Source: Sphingobacterium lactis
GTDB lineage: Bacteria > Bacteroidota > Bacteroidia > Sphingobacteriales > Sphingobacteriaceae
Assembly (NCBI RefSeq): GCF_011046555.1
Contig: NZ_CP049246.1
Span: 186,001-250,000 of the forward strand
DNA: 64,000 nucleotides
Direction of reading: 5' to 3'
Of the stretch, positions 1-7,972 are shown one piece after another; within the stretch, counting starts at the first letter, position 1; every line of letters begins with the position of its first letter. The notes beneath the pieces were generated by a model. That model ran no database searches and was not told the DNA's origin. It saw nothing but the letters and a program-made list of their open reading frames with translations. The position numbers and the translations under genes were made by a program.

Positions 1-235
1 GTTCCACATCGAAAAGTAGAAAGACCAACGCAATCACATAGAAACGCGGATTGAACTGTACCCAAGAGGTGCCTGTGGTATCCTCACCACATTCATAGGT
101 ACTCAGTTTGATCGGATTGGGGTTTTTCGGAGACAGCACGCGAGCTAAGAATATGGTGGCACTAACCAAGATAAAACCTATGATTGCCATCATAAGTATC
201 TTTCCATATTCCGATATCTGCCCGGGGTCGTCCAT
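1..235 (-). CDS. nuoA: NADH-quinone oxidoreductase subunit A, N-terminal part (cut by window edge)
   Basis: The reverse strand reads from an ATG at 235 with no stop to the window edge, giving 78 codons that begin MDDPGQISEYGK. A transmembrane segment (about residues 13-32, IIGFILVSATIFLA) is followed by the NuoA hallmark STYECGED and then WVQFNPRFYVIALVFLLFDVE, the conserved loop and start of TM2. NuoA is a small membrane subunit of respiratory complex I next to the quinone channel; the loop between TM1 and TM2 is its most conserved part. The rest of the gene and probably other nuo genes lie left of the window. ffh ends about 190 bp upstream with its own terminator, so nuoA likely starts a separate transcript. 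Confidence 0.93.
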   Translation of the reverse strand, partial: MDDPGQISEYGKILMMAIIGFILVSATIFLARVLSPKNPNPIKLSTYECGEDTTGTSWVQFNPRFYVIALVFLLFDVE

Positions 236-370
236 ATTGCAAAATTAAGAATAAATTTGATTCGTTTTATAGGTTTTTACCTTTCCTGCCCCGAAAGAAA
301 CAGCAAAGCTAAACGAATATACAAAATCTGAAGAAATTTGCGGGCGTATAAATCCCCGAAAATAGCCCTG

Positions 371-406
371 AAAATAAAAAAGCGGTCTGCCAGAGCAAAC
401 CGCTTT
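371..406 (-). terminator. Intrinsic terminator of ffh
   Basis: Stem AAAGCGGT/ACCGCTTT (379-386 with 399-406). Read on the minus strand, the stem is followed by a T run. It lies just after the ffh stop codon. Confidence 0.85.
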
Positions 407-427
407 ATCCTTTTGCGAACAAAAGTA

Positions 428-1771
428 TTAGAAAGGTTTTCCAGGCATTTTCGGCATGTTGCGCATCATCTTCGCTGCCATACCTGGATTGGACATTTGT
501 TTCATTACTTTACGCATGTCCGTAAATTGTTTCATCAGTTTGTTAACCTCATTGATATCGGTTCCCGAACCTTTAGCGATACGCGTTCTGCGTTTCTGAT
601 CGATAGCGTCAGGGTTTTCACGCTCAAATGGTGTCATGGAATCGATGATCGCTTCAATTGGTTTGAAGGCATCATCCTCGATTTCAATATCCTTGATCGC
701 TTTACCAACGCCAGGGATCATGCCCATCAAGTCCTTCATGTTACCCATTTTCTTGATCTGCTGAATCTGGGACTTGAAGTCATTGAAGTCGAATTTATTC
801 TTGCGGATTTTCTTTTGTAATTCCGCTGCTTGTTTTTCGTCAAATTGTTGCTGTGCGCGTTCCACAAGGGAAATAACGTCACCCATACCTAAGATACGAG
901 ACGCCATACGATCTGGGTGAAATACATCCAGCGCTTCCATCTTCTCACCGGTACCGATAAACTTGATCGGTTTGTTCACCACCGACTTGATCGATAGGGC
1001 CGCACCACCGCGGGTATCACCGTCCAACTTCGTCAAAACAACCCCGGTAAAATCCAAACGGTCGTTGAAAGTCTTGGCAGTGTTCACGGCATCCTGTCCG
1101 GTCATGGAATCCACAACGAATAGAATTTCATGTGGTTGGGTTGCGTCTTTTACTGCGGTGATCTCTTTCATCAGGGCTTCATCAATCGCCAAACGACCGG
1201 CGGTATCGATGATGACCATGTTCTGTCCATTCTTTTTCGCAGCTTCCACACCTGCAACCGCAATAGCGATTGGATCTGTGGATTCACGGTCTACGTATAC
1301 CGGTACACCTACTTGCTCACCCAACACTTCCAGCTGATCGATAGCGGCAGGACGGTACACGTCACCAGCAACCAATAAAGGTTTCTTGCCCTTGGTCGCT
1401 TTCAGGTAGTTTGCCAACTTTCCGGAGAAGGTCGTCTTACCCGCACCATTCAGACCTGCAATAAGGATTACTGTAGGGTTCTTGGAAGTTTCCAACTCGG
1501 TTACCGAACCACCCATCAACTCCGTAAGCTCATCGCTCATGATCTTGGTCAGTAACTGACCCGGGGAAATGCTGCTCAGTACGTTCTGACCCAATGCTTT
1601 TTGCTTCACCTCATCGGTAAAAGTCTTGGCAGTTTTATAGTTCACATCGGCATCCAATAATGCCTTGCGAATTTCTTTCATCGTCTCAGCGACGTTGATC
1701 TCTGTAATATTACCTTGACCCTTTAAAACCTTAAAGGCTCTATCTAACTTATCCTGTAGATTTGAAAACAT
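428..1771 (-). CDS. ffh: Signal recognition particle GTPase Ffh (SRP54)
   Basis: 447 aa, the usual length. Ffh binds signal sequences of nascent membrane proteins together with the 4.5S/SRP RNA and delivers ribosomes to FtsY at the inner membrane. The helical N domain (MFSNLQDKLDRAFKVLKGQG) is followed by the G domain with P-loop GLNGAGKTT, DTAGRLAID, TKLDGDTRGG and the closing GTGEKMEALDVFHPDRMASRILGMGD. The C-terminal M domain is Met-rich (MGNMKDLMGMIPG) with the RNA-binding KGSGTDINEVNKLMKQF. The P-loop has Asn-Gly-Ala where many homologues have Gln-Gly-Ser. Start is the ATG at 1771. It is transcribed alone, with a -7-like box at 1859-1866 and its own terminator. Confidence 0.98.
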   Translation of the reverse strand: MFSNLQDKLDRAFKVLKGQGNITEINVAETMKEIRKALLDADVNYKTAKTFTDEVKQKALGQNVLSSISPGQLLTKIMSDELTELMGGSVTELETSKNPTVILIAGLNGAGKTTFSGKLANYLKATKGKKPLLVAGDVYRPAAIDQLEVLGEQVGVPVYVDRESTDPIAIAVAGVEAAKKNGQNMVIIDTAGRLAIDEALMKEITAVKDATQPHEILFVVDSMTGQDAVNTAKTFNDRLDFTGVVLTKLDGDTRGGAALSIKSVVNKPIKFIGTGEKMEALDVFHPDRMASRILGMGDVISLVERAQQQFDEKQAAELQKKIRKNKFDFNDFKSQIQQIKKMGNMKDLMGMIPGVGKAIKDIEIEDDAFKPIEAIIDSMTPFERENPDAIDQKRRTRIAKGSGTDINEVNKLMKQFTDMRKVMKQMSNPGMAAKMMRNMPKMPGKPF

Positions 1772-1858
1772 TTTCTATCTCTCTTTTTGTCAATACCTTA
1801 CACACTCCATCGCTGGATTTCAGTTTTTACCGAACATACCGACGGGAGTTTAATCTTA

Positions 1859-1866
1859 CAAATATA
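1859..1866 (-). promoter_or_regulatory. Putative -7 box upstream of ffh
   Basis: Minus-strand TATATTTG matches the Bacteroidota -7 consensus TAnnTTTG and would give a leader of about 80 nt. No convincing -33 TTTG was found at normal spacing. Confidence 0.45.
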
Positions 1867-1972
1867 AACTTTTATGCATTTATTTCGCGATAACAGAATA
1901 GATTCCCTAAATTTTCACAGGGTTTCAGGATGTTCTCAGGATTTCGGAAAGATGAACCCGCTGTCGACCTCC

Positions 1973-2680
1973 TTATCTGTTATCCGGGGAGTCCTGCCCC
2001 AGGATGTTCCCGAACAGGTTCTCGAAGGTAAAATTCAGGAATTTGCGGTGATAGTCCCTGAACCATTTTTCCACGACGCCCTGCCGCACCCCGAGATTTT
2101 CCAGCGGGATCTGCTGACTGCCCCTAAAACTCTCCCCGCTTCCCGTGCTGGGCTGATTCACCAGGATATTGCTCAAGCGAACTTTCACCCGATCGCCTTC
2201 TTGCTGCAGGGTTACCGCTCCTTCGAGCAGTGCCCCGGTCAGATCATTAGGAACGGAAAACTTGGATCGACCCATTTGATCGTAGGCGATACCCAGCCCT
2301 TTTAATTTCAGGAACACCGTCTCATTAATCGTTTGGTTTTCCTGAAAATACCCGGTTTCAAAGAGTTTTACCAAGAGATCATCCATCGAGAGATCCATAG
2401 GATACGAACGTTCCCAGATCAATTGCCCGTTCGAAAGCAACCGCATGCTATTGTATTCAATCTTGTAATCTGGCTCATACACGTCAGGAATGCCCTTTCG
2501 CCTGACACTGACCCGTTTGAAAAATTGAGGATCGGTTTGCAATTCCGGCTTCCGATCGGTCTCCCGAATGAGATTGCCAAACACATTGAGTTTATAGTAC
2601 AGGGTGTCTGTCTGGGCTGTGGCGGAGGAAAGAAATGCCCCGGTCAGCAGGGTTAAAAATAGTTGCTTATTCATCGTCAT
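1973..2680 (-). CDS. Secreted protein of unknown function
   Basis: 235 aa. An N-terminal signal peptide (MNKQLFLTLLTGAFLSSATAQ) with a probable cleavage after AQ points to export to the periplasm or beyond. There is no lipobox cysteine. The mature part is soluble-looking, rich in charged and amide residues, with no transmembrane segment and no motif I recognise. Two in-frame ATGs (2680 and 2674) could both serve as start; the second gives a shorter n-region. It lies upstream of ffh on the same strand but about 200 bp away, so they are probably independent transcripts. Reality is supported by the signal peptide and coding-like composition, not by family recognition. Confidence 0.7.
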   Translation of the reverse strand: MTMNKQLFLTLLTGAFLSSATAQTDTLYYKLNVFGNLIRETDRKPELQTDPQFFKRVSVRRKGIPDVYEPDYKIEYNSMRLLSNGQLIWERSYPMDLSMDDLLVKLFETGYFQENQTINETVFLKLKGLGIAYDQMGRSKFSVPNDLTGALLEGAVTLQQEGDRVKVRLSNILVNQPSTGSGESFRGSQQIPLENLGVRQGVVEKWFRDYHRKFLNFTFENLFGNILGQDSPDNR

Positions 2681-2800
2681 GGCAGGTTAGCGTACATCCA
2701 TTTTGACTGAAGAAGAGCAAGTAAGTTTAATGAATTGAAATATTTTTAACCGGATAATTTCTCAATAACACATGAAACAATAGGCCACGCAAAGACACAA

Positions 2801-2826
2801 AAAAAACCGCTGAAAGTTCAGCGGTT
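2801..2826 (-). terminator. Intrinsic terminator after the zinc peptidase gene
   Basis: A 10-bp stem (2805-2814 with 2817-2826, AACCGCTGAA/TTCAGCGGTT) is followed on the minus strand by a T run. Confidence 0.85.
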
Positions 2827-2851
2827 CTTTATATTCAAAAATTCAAATGAA

Positions 2852-3535
2852 TTAGTCTCTTCTTCCGAATAGAATGGAGGCATAGTACAACAGGGTAACC
2901 AATGCGGACAAAGCAGCCACAACATAGGTCATTGCTGCCCATTTTAGGGCATCCTTCGCACCGTCATGCTCTTCTGTACTATGTGTTACCTGCGCACTGT
3001 TCAACCACGCCAAAGCACGGTTTGACGCATCAAACTCCACCGGCAGGGTAATAAAGCTGAACAGGGTGGTCAGCGCCAAGGCAGCTACACCGATCCCCAA
3101 CACCAACGGGTTCTGTGTGAATGCCATCAGCATCACACCGATCAACAGTACCCAGGTCGTCAATCTGGAAGCTACGCTCACGATAGGCACCATGGCCGAA
3201 CGGAACTGCAACCAGGAATAAGCGGTCGCGTGCTGAACAGCGTGTCCACATTCGTGGGCAGCTACCGCAGCGGCAGCAACCGAACGCCCATGGTACACAT
3301 CCGGACTCAAGTTCACCGTTCTGTTTGCCGGGTTATAGTGGTCGGTCAACTGACCTTCTACCGATATCACCTGAACATCACTGATACCGTTTTCATTCAA
3401 CATCTTCTGTGCGATCTCCGCACCGGAAAGACCCGATGAAAGGGGCATCTCCGAATATTTCTTAAACTTACTCTTAAAGCGAAACTGGACTATCCAGCTC
3501 ACCAACATAATTCCAATAAATAGGATCCAATACAT
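2852..3535 (-). CDS. Membrane zinc metallopeptidase (YugP family)
   Basis: 227 aa. The protein starts with a hydrophobic segment (MYWILFIGIMLVSWIVQF) and contains the zinc-binding HExxH motif as AAHECGHAVQHA around residue 93. Further hydrophobic segments follow (SVASRLTTWVLLIGVMLMAF, LVLGIGVAALALTTLF and a C-terminal one). The arrangement matches the YugP-type neutral zinc metallopeptidases, membrane enzymes of poorly known substrate. The motif FDASNRALAWL near residue 170 is also typical of the family. Start is the ATG at 3535. Its own terminator follows at 2801-2826. Confidence 0.92.
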   Translation of the reverse strand: MYWILFIGIMLVSWIVQFRFKSKFKKYSEMPLSSGLSGAEIAQKMLNENGISDVQVISVEGQLTDHYNPANRTVNLSPDVYHGRSVAAAAVAAHECGHAVQHATAYSWLQFRSAMVPIVSVASRLTTWVLLIGVMLMAFTQNPLVLGIGVAALALTTLFSFITLPVEFDASNRALAWLNSAQVTHSTEEHDGAKDALKWAAMTYVVAALSALVTLLYYASILFGRRD

Positions 3536-3894
3536 ATCTTTTATTTCTTAATTTCTTTTTCTTTCATACTATCAAAACTAATTCCAATAGCTTGCATACC
3601 CACAAAGAAAGAAAAAAAATCAAGGAAAACAAGTCGTTTTGTACACAAAATGGACAAAGTGACATGTAAATTATTGAAATGCCCGTACGGGGGAAGCAGG
3701 AAAGTGGAAGGCGCACCAAGCGGATGAGCTTGGGTCGAAAGCAGACCCGTATATCTTTGACCTGACCGCACCCTTTACCCCCATCATAAACGTTTAAACC
3801 CCAAAATTGCGAAATTCATAAAAACAGGACTATACCATTGAATAACAGCTATTTAACACTTTGACGACAGCTGTTACCCACAAAATCAACTGTG

Positions 3895-4015
3895 GACCTT
3901 GTCTGACATGAGAGCGTGGTGAGAGCGTACTGAGAGCGTGGTGAGAGCGTGTCTATAGGACGACTGCACCACGACTACAGCCCGCACGCACCTCGGATGC
4001 ACCTCAGACAAGGTC
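3895..4015. repeat. Tandem 11-mers within an inverted repeat
   Basis: Four consecutive 11-bp units TGAGAGCGTNN occupy 3909-3952. They sit inside a 12-bp perfect inverted repeat: GACCTTGTCTGA at 3895-3906 and TCAGACAAGGTC at 4004-4015. Function is unknown; there is no spacer structure, so it is not a CRISPR. Confidence 0.8.
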
Positions 4016-4087
4016 TAGGTAAGGTGCAGGCCTTCTATACAACTTGTGTCAGCAAGAATGAGGTGGCGTTGTGATAGCACACATGCC

Positions 4088-4240
4088 AACCCCGAAGGGG
4101 TGTAACTATTTTAGCATAAGCCATAAAAAAAAATGCCCCACCGCCCCGGATTTTGGTTTGCTGAAGCAAACCAAAATCCGGGGCGGTGGGGCTTGACGTT
4201 GTGTAGGCGCATTGCTAAAATAGTTCAACCCCTCTGGGGT
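4088..4240. repeat. Nested palindromic element (REP/MITE-like)
   Basis: The core is a perfect 28-bp inverted repeat with a 2-nt loop (4135-4162 and 4165-4192). It is flanked by outer arms AACTATTTTAGCA (4104-4116) and TGCTAAAATAGTT (4213-4225), and outside these by small hairpins CCCCGAAGGGG (4090-4100) and CCCCTCTGGGG (4229-4239). On the minus strand the core stem is followed by a T run, so it could also terminate transcription. The nested symmetry suggests a repetitive extragenic or non-autonomous element. Confidence 0.8.
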
Positions 4241-4363
4241 CGCGTGCTCTCTGGGATCGCGTGCTGTAATACCTTAATCCGGTTTAAGCATAGGTGATCT
4301 TGCACATCTTCCACACGCACAAATGGCGCTAGCATTGGTGCATGAATTAAAGGGTTAGGTTTT

Positions 4364-4498
4364 AGGCACAAGAGATCCTCCGCACAGGCCTGGCGCACAA
4401 CTCTTGCGCCAGCGGGTGGCTCAGTAATAAAAAGGGGGAAGATTTTGAGGCACAAGAGATCCTCCGCACAGGCCTACCGCACAAATCTTGCGCCAGCG
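4364..4498. repeat. 51-bp direct repeat pair
   Basis: Copies at 4364-4414 and 4448-4498 are near identical (start AGGCACAAGAGATCCTCCGC, end CTTGCGCCAGCG). Copy 1 contains a TGGCGCA/TGCGCCA hairpin that is broken by substitutions in copy 2. Confidence 0.85.
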
Positions 4499-4590
4499 TG
4501 TTTTGCCTTGGGCCGAGCGGTGGCGGACTTGTGCCTAAACTTGCCAAAGGCACAGGAAAACAAGCACACCTTCCCTGCTTTCGAAAAAAC

Positions 4591-4616
4591 AAAAAAAGGC
4601 GGCCCAATGGCCGCCT
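4591..4616 (-). terminator. Intrinsic terminator of the sigma-factor gene
   Basis: Stem GGCGGCC/GGCCGCC (4598-4604 with 4609-4615), loop CAAT, followed on the minus strand by T7. Confidence 0.9.
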
Positions 4617-4653
4617 CATCTATCTTTCACAATCCATTCGGATCGCTTTATAA

Positions 4654-5244
4654 CTATCCCAACTGGAACATCATATTATTTTCTTCGATCATTTTCCGCA
4701 GATTACTTAGGGCATAGCGCATACGGCCAAGGGCAGTATTGATGCTGACTTCAGTAATGTCGGCGATATCCTTAAAGCTCATGTCGCAGAATAGGCGCAT
4801 GATCAGGACTTCCTTTTGGTCATCCGGCAACAGCTGGATGATTCTTTTCAGATCCACATCGCGCTGGTCCTTTACCATCCGAGCTTCCACGCTATCATCG
4901 GAGAACTGTAGTACTTCGAAGATGTCGAAGCCATCGTTATTGATGACATTCGGTGCGCGCTTTTCCCTTCTGAAATGGTCGATCACCATGTTGTGTGCAA
5001 TACGCATCACCCAAGGCAGGAATTTACCTTCATCATTATAGCGACCGGCTTTTAGGGTATTGATGACTTTGATAAAAGTCTCTTGAAATATATCCTCAGC
5101 TAGGTACTGATCCTTTACCTGATGATATATCGATGTATAGATTTTCGTTTTATAACGTTCTAATAGTACTTGCAAGGCTTTCTCTTCACCTTTTACATAC
5201 GCTTGTACCAATTCCTGGTCACTTTTCTTATTCAATAGTTTCAT
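4654..5244 (-). CDS. ECF-type RNA polymerase sigma factor
   Basis: 196 aa. Region 2 is visible as LLERYKTKIYTSIYHQVKDQ, then LAEDIFQETFIKVI and WVMRIAHNMVIDHFRREKR, the -10-recognition segment. Region 4 reads LPDDQKEVLIMRLFCDMSFKDIADITEVSINTALGRMRYAL, a helix-turn-helix. It would direct core RNA polymerase to a set of promoters. No anti-sigma gene is adjacent, unlike many ECF factors that pair with FecR or RsiW-like proteins. A strong Shine-Dalgarno-like GGAGG lies just before the ATG at 5244, unusual here since most starts in the window lack one. The linker between regions 2 and 4 is long and acidic (NNDGFDIFEVLQFSDDSVEA). Confidence 0.95.
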   Translation of the reverse strand: MKLLNKKSDQELVQAYVKGEEKALQVLLERYKTKIYTSIYHQVKDQYLAEDIFQETFIKVINTLKAGRYNDEGKFLPWVMRIAHNMVIDHFRREKRAPNVINNDGFDIFEVLQFSDDSVEARMVKDQRDVDLKRIIQLLPDDQKEVLIMRLFCDMSFKDIADITEVSINTALGRMRYALSNLRKMIEENNMMFQLG

Positions 5245-5424
5245 AATTATACCTCCACAAATCTGTAAGAGTTTGCTATGTCTTCTGTAATATTTTAGTT
5301 TAAGCGTAGTCGTGTTTCGATAGGCTGTTTTTTTTATTTCGTTAAATCAAAGAGAATTAAAATTTCCGATTTATCAAAAAAAGGCTTGGCATTTTAACAT
5401 TCTTTCACAGTTTAGATTTGTAAC

Positions 5425-5456
5425 AAAAATGGCTCCAAAGTTATCCTTTGGAGCCA
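5425..5456 (-). terminator. Intrinsic terminator of glyA
   Basis: 11-bp stem TGGCTCCAAAG/CTTTGGAGCCA (5430-5440 with 5446-5456), followed by T5 on the minus strand. Confidence 0.85.
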
Positions 5457-5482
5457 TAAATTTGTAATTTAAGGATTAATCC

Positions 5483-6754
5483 CTATTTATATAGTGGGAA
5501 TTGTGCCATCATCTCACGTACTTTACCGTGGATACGGTCAAGAGCGGCTTCATCCGAACGGTTGTTGATCGCTTCGTCGATCAATTCACCGATCTGGATA
5601 ATTTCATTTTCCTTGATACCACGTGTGGTGATCGCTGCAGTTCCGAAACGTACACCTGAAGTGACGAATGGGGAACGGCTGTCGAAAGGCACCATGTTCT
5701 TGTTGGTGGTGATGCCCGCCAAGCCAAGAACAGCTTCTGCTTCTTTACCGGAGATATCTTTATTTCTCAAGTCAACCAACATCAAGTGGTTATCTGTACC
5801 ACCAGAGATGATCTTGTAATCTTTCTCAACGAAGAATTGCGCCAATGCAGCCGCATTTTTCTTCACCTGCTGGATGTAGGTCAAGTACTCGTCAGACAAA
5901 GCCTCGCCATACGCGATAGCTTTCGCTGCGATTGTGTGCTCCAAAGGACCACCTTGCGTTCCTGGGAATACTGCAAGATCCAATAATTGTGTAATTGTAC
6001 GCACCTCTCCTTTTGGCGTCTTGATGCCCCAAGGGTTTTCGAAGTCCTTACCAACCATGATCATACCACCGCGAGGGCCACGCAACGTTTTGTGCGTAGT
6101 TGTCGTTACGATATGACAGTGCGGAAGAGGATCGTTCAACAATCCGCGAGCGATAAGTCCTGCAGGGTGCGAAATATCCGCTACCACAAGCGCACCGATT
6201 TCATCGGCAACCTTACGGATGCGTGCATAATCCCAATCACGAGAATAAGCGGAAGCACCACAGATGATCACTTTCGGTTTCTCTTTGCGTGCTGTTTCTT
6301 CTAATGTTTCGTAATCGATCAATCCAGTATCTTCTTTCACGCCGTAGAATAACGGTTGGTAAAGTTTACCGGAGAAGTTTGCCGGCGAGCCGTGTGTCAA
6401 GTGACCACCATGGCTAAGATCGAATCCTAGGATTTTATCACCTGGTTTAAGGATCGCCAAGAAAACTGCAGCATTGGCCTGTGCACCGGAGTGCGGCTGA
6501 ACGTTCACCCACTCAGCACCGAAAAGCTCCTTCGCACGGTCGATCGCAATGGTTTCGATTTTATCGACCACCTCGCAACCACCGTAATAGCGCTTGCCCG
6601 GAAGGCCTTCCGCATACTTGTTGGTCAAAACAGAACCCGCAGCTTCCATAACCTGCTTGCTCACAAAGTTTTCAGAAGCGATAAGCTCAATACCTTCTTC
6701 TTGGCGCTTAAGCTCATCAGCGATTAGATTAAAAATGGACTGATCTCTTTCCAT
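5483..6754 (-). CDS. glyA: Serine hydroxymethyltransferase
   Basis: 423 aa from the ATG at 6754; a TTG two codons upstream is less likely. This cytosolic PLP enzyme converts serine and tetrahydrofolate to glycine and 5,10-methylene-THF, feeding one-carbon metabolism. Seen in sequence: the N-terminal [10 protein letters not shown], the [15 protein letters not shown] substrate region, the PLP-binding [14 protein letters not shown] with the Schiff-base lysine near residue 222, and the C-terminal [15 protein letters not shown]. Length fits the family. It stands alone between its own -7-like box (6798-6805) and terminator. No PurR or glycine riboswitch-like element was recognised. Confidence 0.98.
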   Translation of the reverse strand: MERDQSIFNLIADELKRQEEGIELIASENFVSKQVMEAAGSVLTNKYAEGLPGKRYYGGCEVVDKIETIAIDRAKELFGAEWVNVQPHSGAQANAAVFLAILKPGDKILGFDLSHGGHLTHGSPANFSGKLYQPLFYGVKEDTGLIDYETLEETARKEKPKVIICGASAYSRDWDYARIRKVADEIGALVVADISHPAGLIARGLLNDPLPHCHIVTTTTHKTLRGPRGGMIMVGKDFENPWGIKTPKGEVRTITQLLDLAVFPGTQGGPLEHTIAAKAIAYGEALSDEYLTYIQQVKKNAAALAQFFVEKDYKIISGGTDNHLMLVDLRNKDISGKEAEAVLGLAGITTNKNMVPFDSRSPFVTSGVRFGTAAITTRGIKENEIIQIGELIDEAINNRSDEAALDRIHGKVREMMAQFPLYK

Positions 6755-6797
6755 ATTCAAATTGTTTATTGGGATTGTTAAAATTTCGATTTTGGTG

Positions 6798-6805
6798 CAA
6801 ATATA
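6798..6805 (-). promoter_or_regulatory. Putative -7 box upstream of glyA
   Basis: Minus-strand TATATTTG about 45 nt before the ATG fits TAnnTTTG. A TTTG 8 bp further is too close to be the -33 element. Confidence 0.45.
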
Positions 6806-7007
6806 GAGAATTACAAAGAAATGGACTTATAATTACCTAAATTTCTGCCATTAAAAATAGATATTGCCAATTTGCTAAGCAATGAGCCAATTTAAGGGAA
6901 TCCTATTGGATTGGCGATTGTAAACGAGCTCCACACCATCCACGCCCCAATTCTGTTTACCCAGTGTCAAAATGATACCGCCCATACGATGGGAATTTAA
7001 AAATGTG

Positions 7008-7015
7008 TATTTTTG
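7008..7015 (+). promoter_or_regulatory. Putative -7 box upstream of the IscA-like gene
   Basis: TATTTTTG fits TAnnTTTG. Transcription would start near 7022, inside the longer open frame, which supports the ATG at 7042 as the true start. Confidence 0.5.
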
Positions 7016-7041
7016 TAGGAATAAATTACAGAGGATTATAT

Positions 7042-7395
7042 ATGGCTTCAGAGAATTTAACAGCAGCAGCTCCGGTTACATTGACCGAAGGTGCATTGAA
7101 CGAACTTAAGAAACTGATCGACCAGCAGGAAATTGGTCCTGACTTCGGTCTTCGCGTTGGCGTTGAGGGTGGCGGCTGTTCGGGCATGAGCTATATCCTT
7201 GGCTTTGACCAAAAGAAAGATGGTGACTCCGAATACGAAGTGGAAGGCATCCGCCTATTCATGAACAAAGCGCACGGTCTGTACCTTGCCGGCATGGAAA
7301 TCGACTTTAAGAACGGTTTGGATGCACGTGGGTTCACATTCAACAACCCGAATGCGACAAGCACCTGCGGATGTGGCAGTAGCTTCTCCGCCTAA
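7042..7395 (+). CDS. A-type iron-sulfur cluster carrier (IscA/SufA/HesB family)
   Basis: 117 aa from the ATG at 7042, preceded by GAGG at 7031; the frame is open 13 codons further up but that part would precede the predicted transcription start. The three conserved cysteines are present: one in VEGGGCSGMSYILGF and two in the C-terminal STCGCGSSF. The protein accepts and transfers Fe-S clusters to apo-enzymes in the cytoplasm. The motif DFKNGLDARGFTFNNPNA before the Cys pair is typical. No other suf/isc genes are adjacent, so it is probably a stand-alone carrier; whether it is the SufA or ErpA equivalent cannot be told from sequence alone. Confidence 0.95.
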   Translation: MASENLTAAAPVTLTEGALNELKKLIDQQEIGPDFGLRVGVEGGGCSGMSYILGFDQKKDGDSEYEVEGIRLFMNKAHGLYLAGMEIDFKNGLDARGFTFNNPNATSTCGCGSSFSA

Positions 7396-7972
7396 AAATA
7401 TGCCGTAAAAAGGATTCGCCATGCGTTAAAGACCCGAAGCGTCGAGATTCGCTAGTGTGAATACCCAAAATCTGTTGTTTAATATCATCCACATCAGGGA
7501 ATGGACAATCAGTCAGAGTGGCGAAACCTTTTTAAAGATTCTTTGTAGTTAGTAAGTAGTATCAAGACCTAGGGTGGAAACTTCTACTTAAAAAGCAGGG
7601 AAGTCAATAGGTTTTATTACATGTAGGTCTAACCTATGTTTTTCCATCTTTTTTCAAATATAATTCCTAACTTACCACCATACTTAAAACAAATCTACAT
7701 GTTCAGCGCAGCAATAACACCTTGCAAACAGACATTTACTCCACAGATTTCCATCAACCCGATTGAAATTATGGCGTTGATTTGTATTTCCATTCGAATT
7801 CAGGGCTAATCCTAGCACCATTTCAGGGCAAGAAATATCCGGAATTGGCAGTTGCCAGCGGTCCATGGACCTAAACCGTTTAAAAACGGTGGATTAAGTG
7901 CCGATTACTATTTCCCCTTTCCCATTAATTCATTAAATTAGCGACCTTAAAAAAACAGATTAAGATTACGTG
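7396..7972. other. Intergenic region upstream of ileS
   Basis: About 575 bp with no supportable gene. A minus-strand TATATTTG at 7655-7662 could be a lone -7 box. Three short palindromes stand in a row at 7846-7890. No tRNA or T-box-like structure was recognised. Confidence 0.6.
7846..7890. repeat. Three consecutive short palindromes before ileS
   Basis: TGGCA-GT-TGCCA (7846-7857), GGTCCATGGACC (7860-7871) and ACCGTTT-AA-AAACGGT (7875-7890) follow each other about 85-130 bp upstream of the ileS start. The last is not followed by a T run, so a terminator is unlikely. Confidence 0.7.

Larger units (their letters stand above)
3536..4590. other. Repeat-rich intergenic region without a convincing gene
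   Basis: About 1.05 kb between the zinc peptidase and the sigma-factor terminator. Open frames here are short and lack coding features. The stretch holds an 11-bp tandem array inside a 12-bp inverted repeat (3895-4015), a long nested palindrome (4088-4240) and a 51-bp direct repeat pair (4364-4414, 4448-4498). Part of the direct repeat (GCACAAG) recurs inverted near 4530-4543. Confidence 0.75.

Noticed and set aside
3541..3771. 76-codon minus-strand ORF
   Set aside because: Lies in the gap upstream of the zinc peptidase, no motif, biased composition, and no promoter or start signal.
3909..3952. 11-bp tandem repeats considered as CRISPR or VNTR in a gene
   Set aside because: Units too short for CRISPR, no spacers, and no ORF spans them.
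4135..4192. Long palindrome considered only as a terminator
   Set aside because: A T run follows on the minus strand, but no gene ends there and the outer nested arms are not explained by termination.
6875..6985. 36-codon minus-strand ORF (MGGIILTLGKQNWGVDGVEL)
   Set aside because: Coding-like look but no start signal, short, and located in a promoter region between divergent genes; may be a remnant, not supportable as a gene.
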